Shown: positions 23,371 through 32,298, numbered from the stretch's first letter. The stretch is DNA of 57,680 nt from Actinokineospora inagensis DSM 44258 (GCF_000482865.1 NZ_AXWW01000053.1:1-57680), one strand, 5' to 3'. Made by a program: numbers and translations. Notes: generated by a model not told the origin, from the sequence alone.

Positions 23371-24723
23371 TTAGCTGCCGATCGGCCAGCCGCACTTGTC
23401 GCACTCGTCAGGGTTTGTCGATTCGTGACCTCTCGGACAGGTGGGCATCAATGACTTCTCCTCAGGCCGGAGGCGGACGGTGCGTTTGGACGCAATCATG
23501 GCCAACTGTTTGAGTACCGACGCTTGGTCACGGACCCTGGCGGGGTCAGTGCGCGCTTCGACGAGCCGGTCCAAGTGCGCAGCAGCCTCCGCATTGCCGC
23601 GTTCCCGGGTCAGAGTGATCGCGCGGTCGAACTTGTCGTCGGCCGCGTCCGCGTCCCCGGCGTCGTGTGCGGCCACCCCGTCGTTCACCAGGTCGACGAC
23701 ATGCTCCTGGATGGTGAAATGCGTGACCTGCGCGCTGACCTGGGTGGACAGCTTGAGGTCCTCGGTCCAGAACGCCCGGACTCGGCGCTCCGCAGACTCC
23801 TGCTCGCCGGAGACCATGCGGACCTTGGCGGCTATCATGCCCTCGCCGACCTCGCCCGGAGCGAACTCGACGCGCAGGTGGAAGTGGCGGGCCTCGGCGG
23901 TCCAGCGCCCGGTCGGGTAGTCGGTGAGCCGGGGCTGGTGGGCCCGGCCCCGGTCGGTAATGTCCACGATCCGGGGGAAGACCTGCTTGAGGAACCGGAC
24001 GGTGGCGTGCGCGGGGGTCCACAGCCGCATGGTCACGTCGACCGCGGCGGTGCCCATCAGCCGTTCGGTGATCTCGGTGAAGTCGGCGACCAGGTGTTCG
24101 GGGTCCGGAAGGCCGCGCACCGACCCGTGCAGGGTGTTGGCGATGTGTTCGAGCGTTTGCGCCTGCCACTCGTCTTCGCCCACCGCGCGGGCGTCGCAGG
24201 TGAACTTGCCCTCGCAGGACAGGACCGTGTCGTTGAAGCGCTCGACGGGCTCGTGCTCGTTGCGGCCGTCGGTCAGCAGCACCGCGTGCCGGATCGGGGC
24301 CTGGGTGGTTGCGAAGAGATCCGCCGCCAAGCGCAACCAGCTACCGATCGCGGTACCCCCGTCGGCCATGAGGCCACCCACGGCATAGCGGGCCTGTTTG
24401 CGTGTCGCGCGGGAGGACTCGGCGAGGCCAACGGTGTTGGGGTAGACCATCGTGGCCGTTTGGGTGCCCGCGACAACGGCGAACTCCACGCCGTCGGGCA
24501 AGTCATCGATCACGGCGTTGACGGCACGCCTGGCCTGGACGATCTTGCTGCCGGACATCGAACCCGAGGTGTCCAGCAGGATCACCAAGGCCATCCGCCG
24601 GTCGACGCCCGGGGCACCGAGCGTGTCGCCGGTGAGGGTCACCGTAATGATCGCGTCCATGGACCCGCCGCCCATGGGCAGGTACTCGTTCTGGTCGACC
24701 TGGATGCCGAAGTCGAAGGTCAT
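23371..24723 (-). CDS. VWA-domain protein fused to a C-terminal zinc ribbon
   Basis: A 450-residue protein with a von Willebrand A domain at about residues 35-220; the MIDAS motif is intact (LLDTSGSMSGSK, then T and D in VLLTDGRNEH). A beta-rich middle region and helical segment follow, and the last 25 residues are a zinc ribbon (CPRGHESTNPDECDKCGWPIG). The MPTCPRGHES string is the usual start of a separate FHA protein; here it is read in frame with the VWA part. VWA proteins of this type pair with PP2C phosphatases and kinases in TerY-P-like modules. The ATG at 24723 overlaps the PP2C stop (ATGA). Confidence 0.88.
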   Translation of the reverse strand: MTFDFGIQVDQNEYLPMGGGSMDAIITVTLTGDTLGAPGVDRRMALVILLDTSGSMSGSKIVQARRAVNAVIDDLPDGVEFAVVAGTQTATMVYPNTVGLAESSRATRKQARYAVGGLMADGGTAIGSWLRLAADLFATTQAPIRHAVLLTDGRNEHEPVERFNDTVLSCEGKFTCDARAVGEDEWQAQTLEHIANTLHGSVRGLPDPEHLVADFTEITERLMGTAAVDVTMRLWTPAHATVRFLKQVFPRIVDITDRGRAHQPRLTDYPTGRWTAEARHFHLRVEFAPGEVGEGMIAAKVRMVSGEQESAERRVRAFWTEDLKLSTQVSAQVTHFTIQEHVVDLVNDGVAAHDAGDADAADDKFDRAITLTRERGNAEAAAHLDRLVEARTDPARVRDQASVLKQLAMIASKRTVRLRPEEKSLMPTCPRGHESTNPDECDKCGWPIGS

Positions 24724-25604
24724 CCGGACTGTCCTCCTCCAGCCACGGTGATCGCGGCGATGGTGATGTTGTCGTGACCGCCTGCCGCCAGAGCACGACC
24801 GAGCAGGGTGCCCACGACCGCGACGGGGTCCGCCAGGTGGTCCGGCGGGGCGATCAGGCCCGCGTCGACATACCGGGACAGGCCGTCGCTGCACACGATC
24901 ACGACGCCCGGGGCGGACGGGGTGAACCGGCGCACCTGCGGGTGCGGGTCCGGGGCGTCGGCACCCAACCAGCGCTGCAGCGCGTGCGCACCGGGTTCAG
25001 CCAGGCGCGGGTCGTCGAAAGCCGCGCCGCCCGCGATGAGCCTGCCCGCCGCCGAGTCGTCGACGGTGAGCCTGCGCAGCCCCTCGGGGCCAGCCCAGTA
25101 CGCGGGGCTGTCGCCGATCCAGCCGACAGTCACGCAGTCGTCGATGATCAGCACGGACACATAGGTGCAGCAGGGCGGGTTGTCGTCGGTGGGGCTGCCG
25201 GCGAGTGCGGCAGCGTGCGCGGCGGCCAGCGCGGCGGACGTGGTCGCCGCGGACGGCTCGTCTCCCCGGGTGACCGCCACGAGCAATTCGCGCAGGCCCG
25301 CTTGGGCCGCGTGGTTGGCGGCGACGGCCGAACCGGGCGAGGACGCCACCCCGTCACACACCACCACCGCCACGGCGTCGTTAAGTTGCCCCACCGCGAG
25401 CGAGTCTTCGTTGAGGTCACGGCGCTTGCCGCGATCGGTGACCCCAGCGACCCGATCAAGTTCGAGGACATCGGACTCACCGGAGAACAACAACCGGGGC
25501 GTGGTTCCGGACCGGGCGAGCTGGTCACAACCGCACACCTCGCAGAACCGCCAGCCCGGCTGCAGATCCGCCCCGCACTGCGGGCAACACGGCCTCAAGT
25601 CCAT
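24720..25604 (-). CDS. PP2C-family Ser/Thr phosphatase with N-terminal zinc ribbon
   Basis: A 294-residue protein: zinc ribbon at residues 6-25 (CCPQCGADL, FCEVCGCD) and a PP2C domain with the metal-binding motifs RRDLNEDSL, VCDGVASSPGS, IGDSPAYW, VCSDGLSRY and GGHDNITIA. It should dephosphorylate Ser/Thr residues in an Mn/Mg-dependent way, most likely opposing the PknG encoded one base upstream. The ribbon may dock it to the other zinc-ribbon proteins of the operon. Confidence 0.93.
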   Translation of the reverse strand: MDLRPCCPQCGADLQPGWRFCEVCGCDQLARSGTTPRLLFSGESDVLELDRVAGVTDRGKRRDLNEDSLAVGQLNDAVAVVVCDGVASSPGSAVAANHAAQAGLRELLVAVTRGDEPSAATTSAALAAAHAAALAGSPTDDNPPCCTYVSVLIIDDCVTVGWIGDSPAYWAGPEGLRRLTVDDSAAGRLIAGGAAFDDPRLAEPGAHALQRWLGADAPDPHPQVRRFTPSAPGVVIVCSDGLSRYVDAGLIAPPDHLADPVAVVGTLLGRALAAGGHDNITIAAITVAGGGQSG

Positions 25605-25605
25605 T

Positions 25606-27783
25606 TCACACCAACGTCCGCGGTCGGACCTGATTGGCCTGGTCGACCAGCCGGGACCGCAAGCTGCGGTCGCCAGTGAGCGTTGCCAACGCCCGGTACG
25701 ACTTCTCTAGCCGCACCCGTAAGCGGGTCTCCTCGGCGCCGTCTCGCACCGCCGCCAAGGCGGCGGTGTGGACCTCGATGTCCAACCGCGTGCCGCGCTC
25801 GGCGTCCAGTGGGAGCCAGCCCAGCCGCTCGATCGCCTTAGGGAGGGTCCGCGGGTCAGCCACCTCGGCGCGCAGCGCGGCGACCTGGGCGGCGGTGTGG
25901 TGAGCGGAGCTTTCCGGGACCTCGTCGAGCACTTCTACAGCCAGGTCGTGGTACCCACCGATGCGGAGGGTGCGGGCCACGCCAAAGGCTGCGCTGACGT
26001 AGGACCGGTCGGTATTCCAGACCCGCTCGTAGAGATCGCGAGCCCGGTCGATGTCGTCGTGGTCCAGTTCAAGAGCGGCCGCAAGCGCCAACTTCGGGGC
26101 AAGCTCGCCGGGCAGTGCGGAATGGACGGCTTCGAAGGACTGGATGGCGTCTTCGTCCACGTTCCGCGCGAGGGCGATGAGGCCGAGGTACCAGTCGGTA
26201 CGCCAGTCACCCGGTCGCGCGGCAGTGAACTCGGCGATCGAGTTCCGCGCCTCGTCGATCTGACGCGCCGCGAGGTACGCGTCCGCCAACCGCAGCAGCA
26301 ACTCCGGGCTGCGCTCCCCCGCGCCCAGCAAGGCGCCGACCAACCGGTCCGGGGCGACCGCGCCGAGCGTCGCGAGGAAGCCGGCGGCCGGGTCGCCCGG
26401 GTCGCCCAACGGGCTGGGCAGACCGCCCGGCACCTCACTCCAGTCGATCGACGGCACTGTGCTCACCAGGACAGCACCCGCGCCGGTGCCGAACACCTTG
26501 CGCTCACGGGTGAACAGCGTCGAAGTGGTCGTCCGGGGTTCTTTCTGTTCGTGCGCGAGCACCTCGGCGAGGACTCCGAGGACCTGGTGGTGCATGTCAG
26601 TGGCTGCGGCGAACCGGAGCGCAGGATCGGGGTGGGCGGCGCGGCGTAGCAACCGGCCGAACGACTCATACGGGCCGTCGAAAGGCAGTTCCTCGGGCAG
26701 GTCGTAGATGTTGGCACCAGCGAAAGTAGCGAACGGGAAGCTCAAAACGGCCATGGTGCGGCCGAGGGTGTAGAGGTCGGAGCGCACGTCCGGGCGTTGA
26801 CCGTCGCGCACCTCCGCCGCCGTGAAGCCGTCCGAGTGGAAAGAGGCGGTGTCACTGCCGACCCGCATCACCCCGCCAAGATCGATGAGCTTCACCTGTT
26901 GACCGACCTGCATGGCGTTGTCCGGCTTGAGGTCACAGTAGACGAGGTTGTGCTGGTGCAGGTAACTGAGGGCGGCGAGCAGGTCGTCCGCGTAGCGCAG
27001 GACGATCGGCACCGGTAGCGGGGCCGGATCACCATCATCGTTGCGGTTGCGCTGCAGGACGTCGTAGAGGGTGCGGCCAGGCAGGTACTCCATGACGATG
27101 TAACCCGCCACTAGGCCGGTGCGCGGGTCGAGGTGCTTGGCGAAGTCGCTGATCTTGACGACATTCGGATGGTCGACCTCAACCAAGTAGCGCTTCTCCC
27201 AGGCGGCGGCCTCCACTGCGGCCTGGTCATGCGAGTTGATCAGTCCTTTGAGGACTACCCAGTGCTCGGTGTTCCGGTCCGCCAAGTGGGTGTCGCGGGC
27301 CAGGTAGATCCATCCGAAGCCACCGTAAGCGAGGCAGCCGAGCACCTCGTACCGCTGCTCGACCCGACTGCCCCTGGTCAGGGCGGGCACGAACGAGTAG
27401 TGGGTGCCGTCTCGCGGGCAATAGCCCACGTCCAGCCCAGGCTGGTCGTCTAGCGGCTGGCCGACGAGCTGGTTGCAAGTGAGACAAACCCGGTCGCGGT
27501 AGGGCACTCGCAGATCGTTCAAGACCGCGTCGGCCGGGTCGAGCACAGCGAATGGCGGCAACGTCACCTCTTCAGCGATCGTGCCGCCCGGCCGGTTGGC
27601 TTTTCGCCCACTGGCGGGGGATCCACGAGTGATGGCCACCTCTGCTGGTACGACGACAGGGGGCTGCGCCGGCTTGACCATCAGGGCCGCCGGGGCCAGG
27701 AAGCCACACTCGTCACACGAGCCGTCGTCCACGTAGTAGCCCGGACAGCCCGGCCGCGTACATCGGGACATCGAAATTGTCAT
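25606..27783 (-). CDS. pknG: PknG-type Ser/Thr protein kinase with TPR domain
   Basis: A 725-residue PknG orthologue: an N-terminal zinc knuckle (CTRPGCPGYYVDDGSCDECG), a rubredoxin-like segment (VCLTCNQLVG, then GYCPRDGTHYSF), a kinase domain (about 145-410; YGGFGWIYLARD, VVLKGL, YCDLKPDN, LIDLGGVMR) and a C-terminal TPR region (about 480-725; ending NQVRP). In the rubredoxin segment the expected second CxxC is CPRD, so the fourth Cys is missing. PknG regulates 2-oxoglutarate/glutamate metabolism through GarA-like FHA proteins and is activated by the GlnH/GlnX pair. The ATG at 27783 overlaps the upstream stop. Confidence 0.93.
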   Translation of the reverse strand: MTISMSRCTRPGCPGYYVDDGSCDECGFLAPAALMVKPAQPPVVVPAEVAITRGSPASGRKANRPGGTIAEEVTLPPFAVLDPADAVLNDLRVPYRDRVCLTCNQLVGQPLDDQPGLDVGYCPRDGTHYSFVPALTRGSRVEQRYEVLGCLAYGGFGWIYLARDTHLADRNTEHWVVLKGLINSHDQAAVEAAAWEKRYLVEVDHPNVVKISDFAKHLDPRTGLVAGYIVMEYLPGRTLYDVLQRNRNDDGDPAPLPVPIVLRYADDLLAALSYLHQHNLVYCDLKPDNAMQVGQQVKLIDLGGVMRVGSDTASFHSDGFTAAEVRDGQRPDVRSDLYTLGRTMAVLSFPFATFAGANIYDLPEELPFDGPYESFGRLLRRAAHPDPALRFAAATDMHHQVLGVLAEVLAHEQKEPRTTTSTLFTRERKVFGTGAGAVLVSTVPSIDWSEVPGGLPSPLGDPGDPAAGFLATLGAVAPDRLVGALLGAGERSPELLLRLADAYLAARQIDEARNSIAEFTAARPGDWRTDWYLGLIALARNVDEDAIQSFEAVHSALPGELAPKLALAAALELDHDDIDRARDLYERVWNTDRSYVSAAFGVARTLRIGGYHDLAVEVLDEVPESSAHHTAAQVAALRAEVADPRTLPKAIERLGWLPLDAERGTRLDIEVHTAALAAVRDGAEETRLRVRLEKSYRALATLTGDRSLRSRLVDQANQVRPRTLV

Positions 27784-28883
27784 CCGCGCCTCCCGATCAC
27801 CGCATTCTGATAGGCCCCGACCGCAACCGTGGCACGGTCGAGGTCACAGGGCGCCGTCCACAACATCTGGTACGCCGCCCGGTGGAGCGCCGCGATCTCC
27901 CCGTCCTCGGCCAGTCCCAGCCGCACCGCCATCGCCAGGTACACCGTGAGTCGTCCGCGCAACTCCTCCCGCTGTCCCAGCAGCTCGTCAGCCTGCGCGT
28001 GCAGGGCACTGAGCTCACCGGACCCGGTGTTGATCCGCGCTTCGACCGCGTCGATCCCGTCCGCCACCCGCGACCAGTGCCCGGCCGCCGCGGCGACCGC
28101 CAACTCGGCCAAGGCCGCCTTCGGCCCACCGAGCACATCGGCGACGGTGAGCCCGGCCGCCGAGGAGATCTTCACGCGCACAGCGTCGACCACCTCGGCG
28201 GTCTTGGCGTACTCCCCCTCCAACAACACCAACAAGTGCTCGGTGTCGGCGAGCCGGTCCTGCAACACGCGCACCCGCTCGACGCCGTTGCGCGCGATCA
28301 CCGCGGCACCGAGACCCCCGTCGTGCACCCGGCCGCCACATGCGGTGGCGAGCGCGTCCAACGTGAGGAACGGCCCCTCTCCCGCGATCCCGTCACGCAA
28401 CGCGGACACGAGCCTCGGTGTGCGTCCCGGCGCGGAGAGGACGAACACCCCGTCCACGTCCGGGAAGTCGTCGACCAGGTGCCCGGGGGCGCAGTCGAGC
28501 AAGACCACTCGCCGCGCCGCCCGACTGCGGCGGACAACCCGTCCCACTTCGGCGAGCGGCAGGGCGGTCGTGGCCGGGTAGCGCTCGTCGGTCCCGACCA
28601 TCCGGATGTGCGGTGCGCCGTCGTCCCCCAGCAGAACCCGACCGGAACAATGGACCAGGAACAGGTCCTCGGCCTCTTCGGCGGCGCGGTCCAACGCCCG
28701 AACGACATCGGCAGCCGAGCCCGGGTCGGCCAGCAACACGCACCCGGCCAGACCCAGCCCGTCCGGAGAGGTCAACACCGACCGCAAACCGTGCACCGCC
28801 GCGGTCGACGCGCCGACCGCCACGAGAACGGCGCGCGAACACCTCGGATCGGGCGGCGACTGCAGCGACACGGGTTCACCCAC
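27780..28883 (-). CDS. Caspase-like protein with degenerate catalytic dyad, PknG-associated
   Basis: A 367-residue protein. Residues about 15-190 look like an actinomycete caspase-like domain (VLVAVGASTAAVHGLRSVL, TSPDGLGLAGCVLL, then LPLAEVGRVVRRSRAARRVVLLDCAPG). The usual catalytic His motif (FAGHG type) reads LFLVHCSGRVLL, so the His is not in place, whereas the Cys in LLDC remains. The C-terminal helical domain (about 235-367; LTVYLAMAVRLGLAEDGE, AYQMLWTAPCDLDRA) is typical of proteins beside pknG. It overlaps glnH by 8 bases and pknG by 4. It is more likely a scaffold or pseudo-protease than an active enzyme. Confidence 0.65.
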   Translation of the reverse strand: MGEPVSLQSPPDPRCSRAVLVAVGASTAAVHGLRSVLTSPDGLGLAGCVLLADPGSAADVVRALDRAAEEAEDLFLVHCSGRVLLGDDGAPHIRMVGTDERYPATTALPLAEVGRVVRRSRAARRVVLLDCAPGHLVDDFPDVDGVFVLSAPGRTPRLVSALRDGIAGEGPFLTLDALATACGGRVHDGGLGAAVIARNGVERVRVLQDRLADTEHLLVLLEGEYAKTAEVVDAVRVKISSAAGLTVADVLGGPKAALAELAVAAAAGHWSRVADGIDAVEARINTGSGELSALHAQADELLGQREELRGRLTVYLAMAVRLGLAEDGEIAALHRAAYQMLWTAPCDLDRATVAVGAYQNAVIGRRG

Positions 28884-29841
28884 CCCCGGCGGTGGCGGGT
28901 GGCATGACCATCGGCCGCTCGGCGAACCACTCCTTGTACAGAGCAGGCATCTCCACAGGCCGCATCCGCTCCAACACCGAGTTGACCACCCGCAGCAGAT
29001 CGGAATGGCGGTTGGACATCGCGACCGCGGTGTAGTCCGAGCCGAGACCGGGGACGTCGAAGATCCGGGTGTTGGGATCCTGGTCGTGCAGGCCCTCCAG
29101 GATCACGTCGTCGGTGGAGATCGCGTCCACCTGGTGGCGCTGCAACCGCACCAGGCAGTCGGGGGTGTCCGCGGACTCGACCACGTCCTGATTGGCGAGA
29201 CGGGTCAGGTTGACCGTGGCCGAGCCCGAACACACGCTGTGGCCGGTGAAGCCGTCCCGCGCCGGGTCCCACGGGCTGTCGGCGTAGGTCATCACCTGCT
29301 GCACGGTGGTCAGGTACGGCACGGAGAACAGGGCGCCGTACTCGGTGACCCGGCAGTGGCTGATGCTGGCGTCCGCTATGACCAGGTCGACCTTGGCCAC
29401 CCGGTCGGCCTGCGCCTTGTTCTGGCCCTCGTTCTGGTCGGTCGCCAAGGCCAGGAACCGGTCCCGGGTCGGCATCGCCACGAACTCGACGTGCTGGGGC
29501 ACCACCAGGTTCGGCGGGACGTCGGGGAAAACGGCCTCGGCGATCTTCTCGGCGAGATCGATCTCGAGACCCGCGAACTCGCCGCCGCGCAGACCACGCT
29601 TGCTGAGCTTCGGCACGGTCTGGCTGACCCCGATCCGCAGCTTGCGGCCGCGGATCTCGCCGATGACCGGCGTGTCCCGCGGCGCCTGTGCCTGATCCGG
29701 ACAGCCCGTGGTGGCCGAGTCGCCCCGACCGACCGCGACGGGCGCGGTCGGCCTGGGCACCTCGGGTGGGGTGCCCACCGAACACCCGGCGAGGACAACA
29801 GCGGACACGGCCGCGAGCGCGGCTCGCGGTCGGCGGTTCAC
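28876..29841 (-). CDS. glnH: Glutamate/amino-acid-binding lipoprotein GlnH
   Basis: A 321-residue lipoprotein: signal peptide with lipobox LAGC (Cys about residue 20), then a family 3 solute-binding domain (LRIGVSQTVPKLSKRG, GLEIDLAEKIAEAVFP, DLVIADASISHCR, STDDVILEGL). In mycobacteria GlnH senses Asp/Glu outside the membrane and signals through GlnX to PknG rather than feeding a transporter. No ABC permease or ATPase is present here, consistent with a sensory role. The GTG at 29841 overlaps the glnX stop (GTGA). Confidence 0.9.
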   Translation of the reverse strand: MNRRPRAALAAVSAVVLAGCSVGTPPEVPRPTAPVAVGRGDSATTGCPDQAQAPRDTPVIGEIRGRKLRIGVSQTVPKLSKRGLRGGEFAGLEIDLAEKIAEAVFPDVPPNLVVPQHVEFVAMPTRDRFLALATDQNEGQNKAQADRVAKVDLVIADASISHCRVTEYGALFSVPYLTTVQQVMTYADSPWDPARDGFTGHSVCSGSATVNLTRLANQDVVESADTPDCLVRLQRHQVDAISTDDVILEGLHDQDPNTRIFDVPGLGSDYTAVAMSNRHSDLLRVVNSVLERMRPVEMPALYKEWFAERPMVMPPATAGGG

Positions 29842-31103
29842 CGGTACTCCGCGATCCGGGGGCGCAGACCGACGACAACGGCCGCACCCGCGAGCGCCAT
29901 CACCATGGCCATCCCGATGTCCACGCCCACCAAGGCGTCACGGGCTCGCCGAGTTGAGTCCTCGACCTCGGTGGAGGTGGTCGCGATCACCGAGTCGAGG
30001 TTCGGCACGAGGTCCGTCTTGGCGGTGATGCTGTTGGCCGTGTCGCGGTACGTCGATACGGTCTTGATGTCGCACTGCCACCTCGCGACCACCTGGTCGA
30101 CCACGTCCAGCGCGGCCCGGCTACCTGAGTCCGGCCAGGTTTCCCGCACATCGTCCAGCTCCGACCGGATCGTGTCGACCTTGCCTTTGAGGTTGTTCCG
30201 GTCATCGGTCAGGGGGAAGATCAGCGCCCGCGCCCTGGCCCCGCCCAGCGTGCCCGCGTTGGCCCGGACCTCGGTCAACTGGGCCAACCGCGCCCCCGAT
30301 TCCGCGGCGGCCGCGGCATCCCCGGCCGCCATCAGCGACGCCACGGCGAGCCAGGCGAACGCACCGGCGGTGAGGACAGTGGCGGCGACCATGCCGATGT
30401 TGAACCGCCTGCGGGTGCGACCGGACAACCAGGCCTGCAGGGCCACCAACAACAGCACCACGGCCAACCCCACCGCCACGGCGAACCAGGGGAACGAGTC
30501 GACACTGGCGGGTGACCCGGCTTCGCGCATACCCCCGGCGATCGCCATCAGGGTGCCGACCAACTGAGAGGCGTCGTTGAGGTACGAGGTGCCAAGGGGC
30601 CCGTCGCGGGTGCTGTTGCTCCACCCGGCCTCGACCAGGCTGGCGTAGGTCGGCAGCAGGGCGGCCACGACGTAGAGCCGCTCCGGGGCGGTCAGCTGCC
30701 GTTGCCCGAGACCCGCCCGGTTCTCGGGCGCGATCAACCCGTCAATGGTGGACACCGTGGGCACGTCCGGGATGACCCTGGCGACGTAGACCAACGCGGA
30801 CGAGACAACCGCGATGTCCGCGCGGAACGTCTGCTGCTCCACGGCGACCTGCTCGCCGCTGACCAGGACGACGGCGAAGGCGGTGGCGTCCGCGTCGGCC
30901 AGCGAGCGGTAGATCTCGCCCTCGGCGTTGTTGATGACACTCTGCCGGTCGGCCATGTCGGCGAGCAGGTCCGCACGCGCACGGACGCTGAGCACCCCGA
31001 TCATCCCGGCGAGCAGGGCGGCGGCGATGGCCACAGCCATGACCAGGTTCAGCTTGCCCTCGGTCCGACGGAAATAGCGGATGACCGCCGACCGCGATGA
31101 CAC
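29838..31103 (-). CDS. glnX: GlnX-type membrane signal transducer
   Basis: A 421-residue membrane protein with four predicted helices: about 20-42, 205-226, 238-262 and 395-415. The first is followed by a large extracytoplasmic domain (about 45-200), the third by a second helical one (about 265-390), an arrangement resembling duplicated four-helix-bundle sensor domains. Mycobacterial GlnX transmits the GlnH signal to PknG. It is the first gene of the operon; the GTG at 31103 follows GGGGGCG. Cytoplasmic parts are short, so coupling to PknG is probably by direct contact. Confidence 0.85.
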   Translation of the reverse strand: MSSRSAVIRYFRRTEGKLNLVMAVAIAAALLAGMIGVLSVRARADLLADMADRQSVINNAEGEIYRSLADADATAFAVVLVSGEQVAVEQQTFRADIAVVSSALVYVARVIPDVPTVSTIDGLIAPENRAGLGQRQLTAPERLYVVAALLPTYASLVEAGWSNSTRDGPLGTSYLNDASQLVGTLMAIAGGMREAGSPASVDSFPWFAVAVGLAVVLLLVALQAWLSGRTRRRFNIGMVAATVLTAGAFAWLAVASLMAAGDAAAAAESGARLAQLTEVRANAGTLGGARARALIFPLTDDRNNLKGKVDTIRSELDDVRETWPDSGSRAALDVVDQVVARWQCDIKTVSTYRDTANSITAKTDLVPNLDSVIATTSTEVEDSTRRARDALVGVDIGMAMVMALAGAAVVVGLRPRIAEYR

Positions 31104-31253
31104 GTCCGCGCCCCCAATCCGGGTACCGCGGCCCCGCGGCCACGGCGTTCCTGTGCGTCATCGCTCGTTCACGGCGACGGTGTTATCGCAGCACAGGGCG
31201 GGCCACCCGAATGGCGGCTTCGGGCGGGCGCGGCGCATTCCCGCGAGGAAACG

Positions 31254-31294
31254 CGACGGGGCACCCACTCCACTCGGAGCGGGTGCCCCCGTCG
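31254..31294 (-). terminator. Terminator after lsr2
   Basis: CGACGGGGCACCC (31254-31266) pairs with GGGTGCCCCCGTCG (31281-31294) with one bulged base; loop about 14 bases. It is 12 bases beyond the lsr2 stop. Confidence 0.75.
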
Positions 31295-31305
31295 GGCTCG
31301 ACCGC

Positions 31306-31725
31306 TCAGCCGGAGAACGCGGCCTTGCGCGCCTTCGACCGGCTGCGGGACTTGGTCGGGGCGGGCTCGGGCTCCGGCTCCGCGTGGGCGAGCTCGAAGG
31401 CCTCGACGACCGCGGACGGGATGCGGCCGCGCTCGGAGATGTCGTGGCCGTTGCGGCGGGCCCAGTCGCGGATCGCCTTGGTCTGCTCCTTGCTGCGGCC
31501 CTCGCCGGCGGGCTTGCCCGCGGCGGCGGCGCGGCGGATGCGGCCACCGGTGCGGCGGGAGGCCGCGATGTACTCGGCCAGGTCGGCGCGCAGCCGCTCG
31601 GCGTTGGCCTCGGAGAGGTCGATCTCGTAGTTGACGCCGTCGAGGCCGAACTCGACCGAGCGGATGTCCTCGCCTGCGGAGCCGTCGAGGTCGTCGTAGA
31701 GCTGGACGATGGTCTTCTGAGCCAT
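31306..31725 (-). CDS. lsr2: Lsr2-family nucleoid-associated protein
   Basis: A 139-residue Lsr2: N-terminal dimerisation domain (MAQKTIVQLYDDLDGS, DIRSVEFGLDGVNYEIDLSE) and C-terminal DNA-binding domain with the minor-groove-binding core GRIPSAVVEAFE. The middle linker is basic (SRRTGGRIRRAAAAGK), and an unusual Glu/Pro-then-Lys/Arg tail of about 25 residues (AEPEPEPAPTKSRSRSKARK) extends past the normal end. Lsr2 silences A/T-rich foreign DNA in actinobacteria. The ATG at 31725 is supported by GAGGTG upstream. Confidence 0.93.
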   Translation of the reverse strand: MAQKTIVQLYDDLDGSAGEDIRSVEFGLDGVNYEIDLSEANAERLRADLAEYIAASRRTGGRIRRAAAAGKPAGEGRSKEQTKAIRDWARRNGHDISERGRIPSAVVEAFELAHAEPEPEPAPTKSRSRSKARKAAFSG

Positions 31726-32243
31726 TGCTGGGCACCTCATCGGAAAAGAACTGGTCGCTTGGTTGAGGTGGAAGTTAGCAGCCCGAAGCACCGCGCGCGG
31801 AGCGACCCGTCGGCGTGTCCACAGCGGGCACTCCAGAGTGGACCGGCCGCCGACCGCGACGACCCGACGGCCGGTTAGCGGCGAAAGCGCGGAATCGTTG
31901 CGGCGCAAGGGAAGCAGATCCAGTTGTCGGTTCTTCACCGAATAGCCGGACCCCCGTCCGGCCAATCCCTCGCATGGCGTGAATGTCGGCGAACGCGAAA
32001 TCGGGGACGCGGGTCCCGGGCGTGGCGAAACCGGCAGTGGGCTTATCCGGCCACCCGACGGCCGCGTCCCGCCACGCCGGGAGGGCACGAACGGTGACCG
32101 AACCGGTGTGAATTCGCATACACCCGTCATCGAAGGAGTCGGATTTGGCAGCGGCCGGTCGCGATATGCCGCAAACGCCCGACCGGGCTGGTCACGATTC
32201 GGCAAACCCCAGGACACAACACATCCCCGGGCGCCCCCGGACA
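31726..32243. other. Long leader/intergenic region upstream of lsr2
   Basis: No convincing gene. A TAACTT hexamer about 50 bases before the lsr2 ATG could be its -10 element. The rest is moderately A/T-richer than its surroundings; short frames here lack recognisable motifs. Confidence 0.35.
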
Positions 32244-32283
32244 CACCAGTGCCCCGGCGCTGGTGGGCGCCGGGGCACTGGTG
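32244..32283 (-). terminator. Strong terminator after the TenA-like gene
   Basis: A perfect 17-base stem (CACCAGTGCCCCGGCGC, 32244-32260; complement 32267-32283) with a 6-base loop, 16 bases past the stop at 32299. No T-run. Confidence 0.85.
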
Positions 32284-32298
32284 CGGGGTGTGACGACC

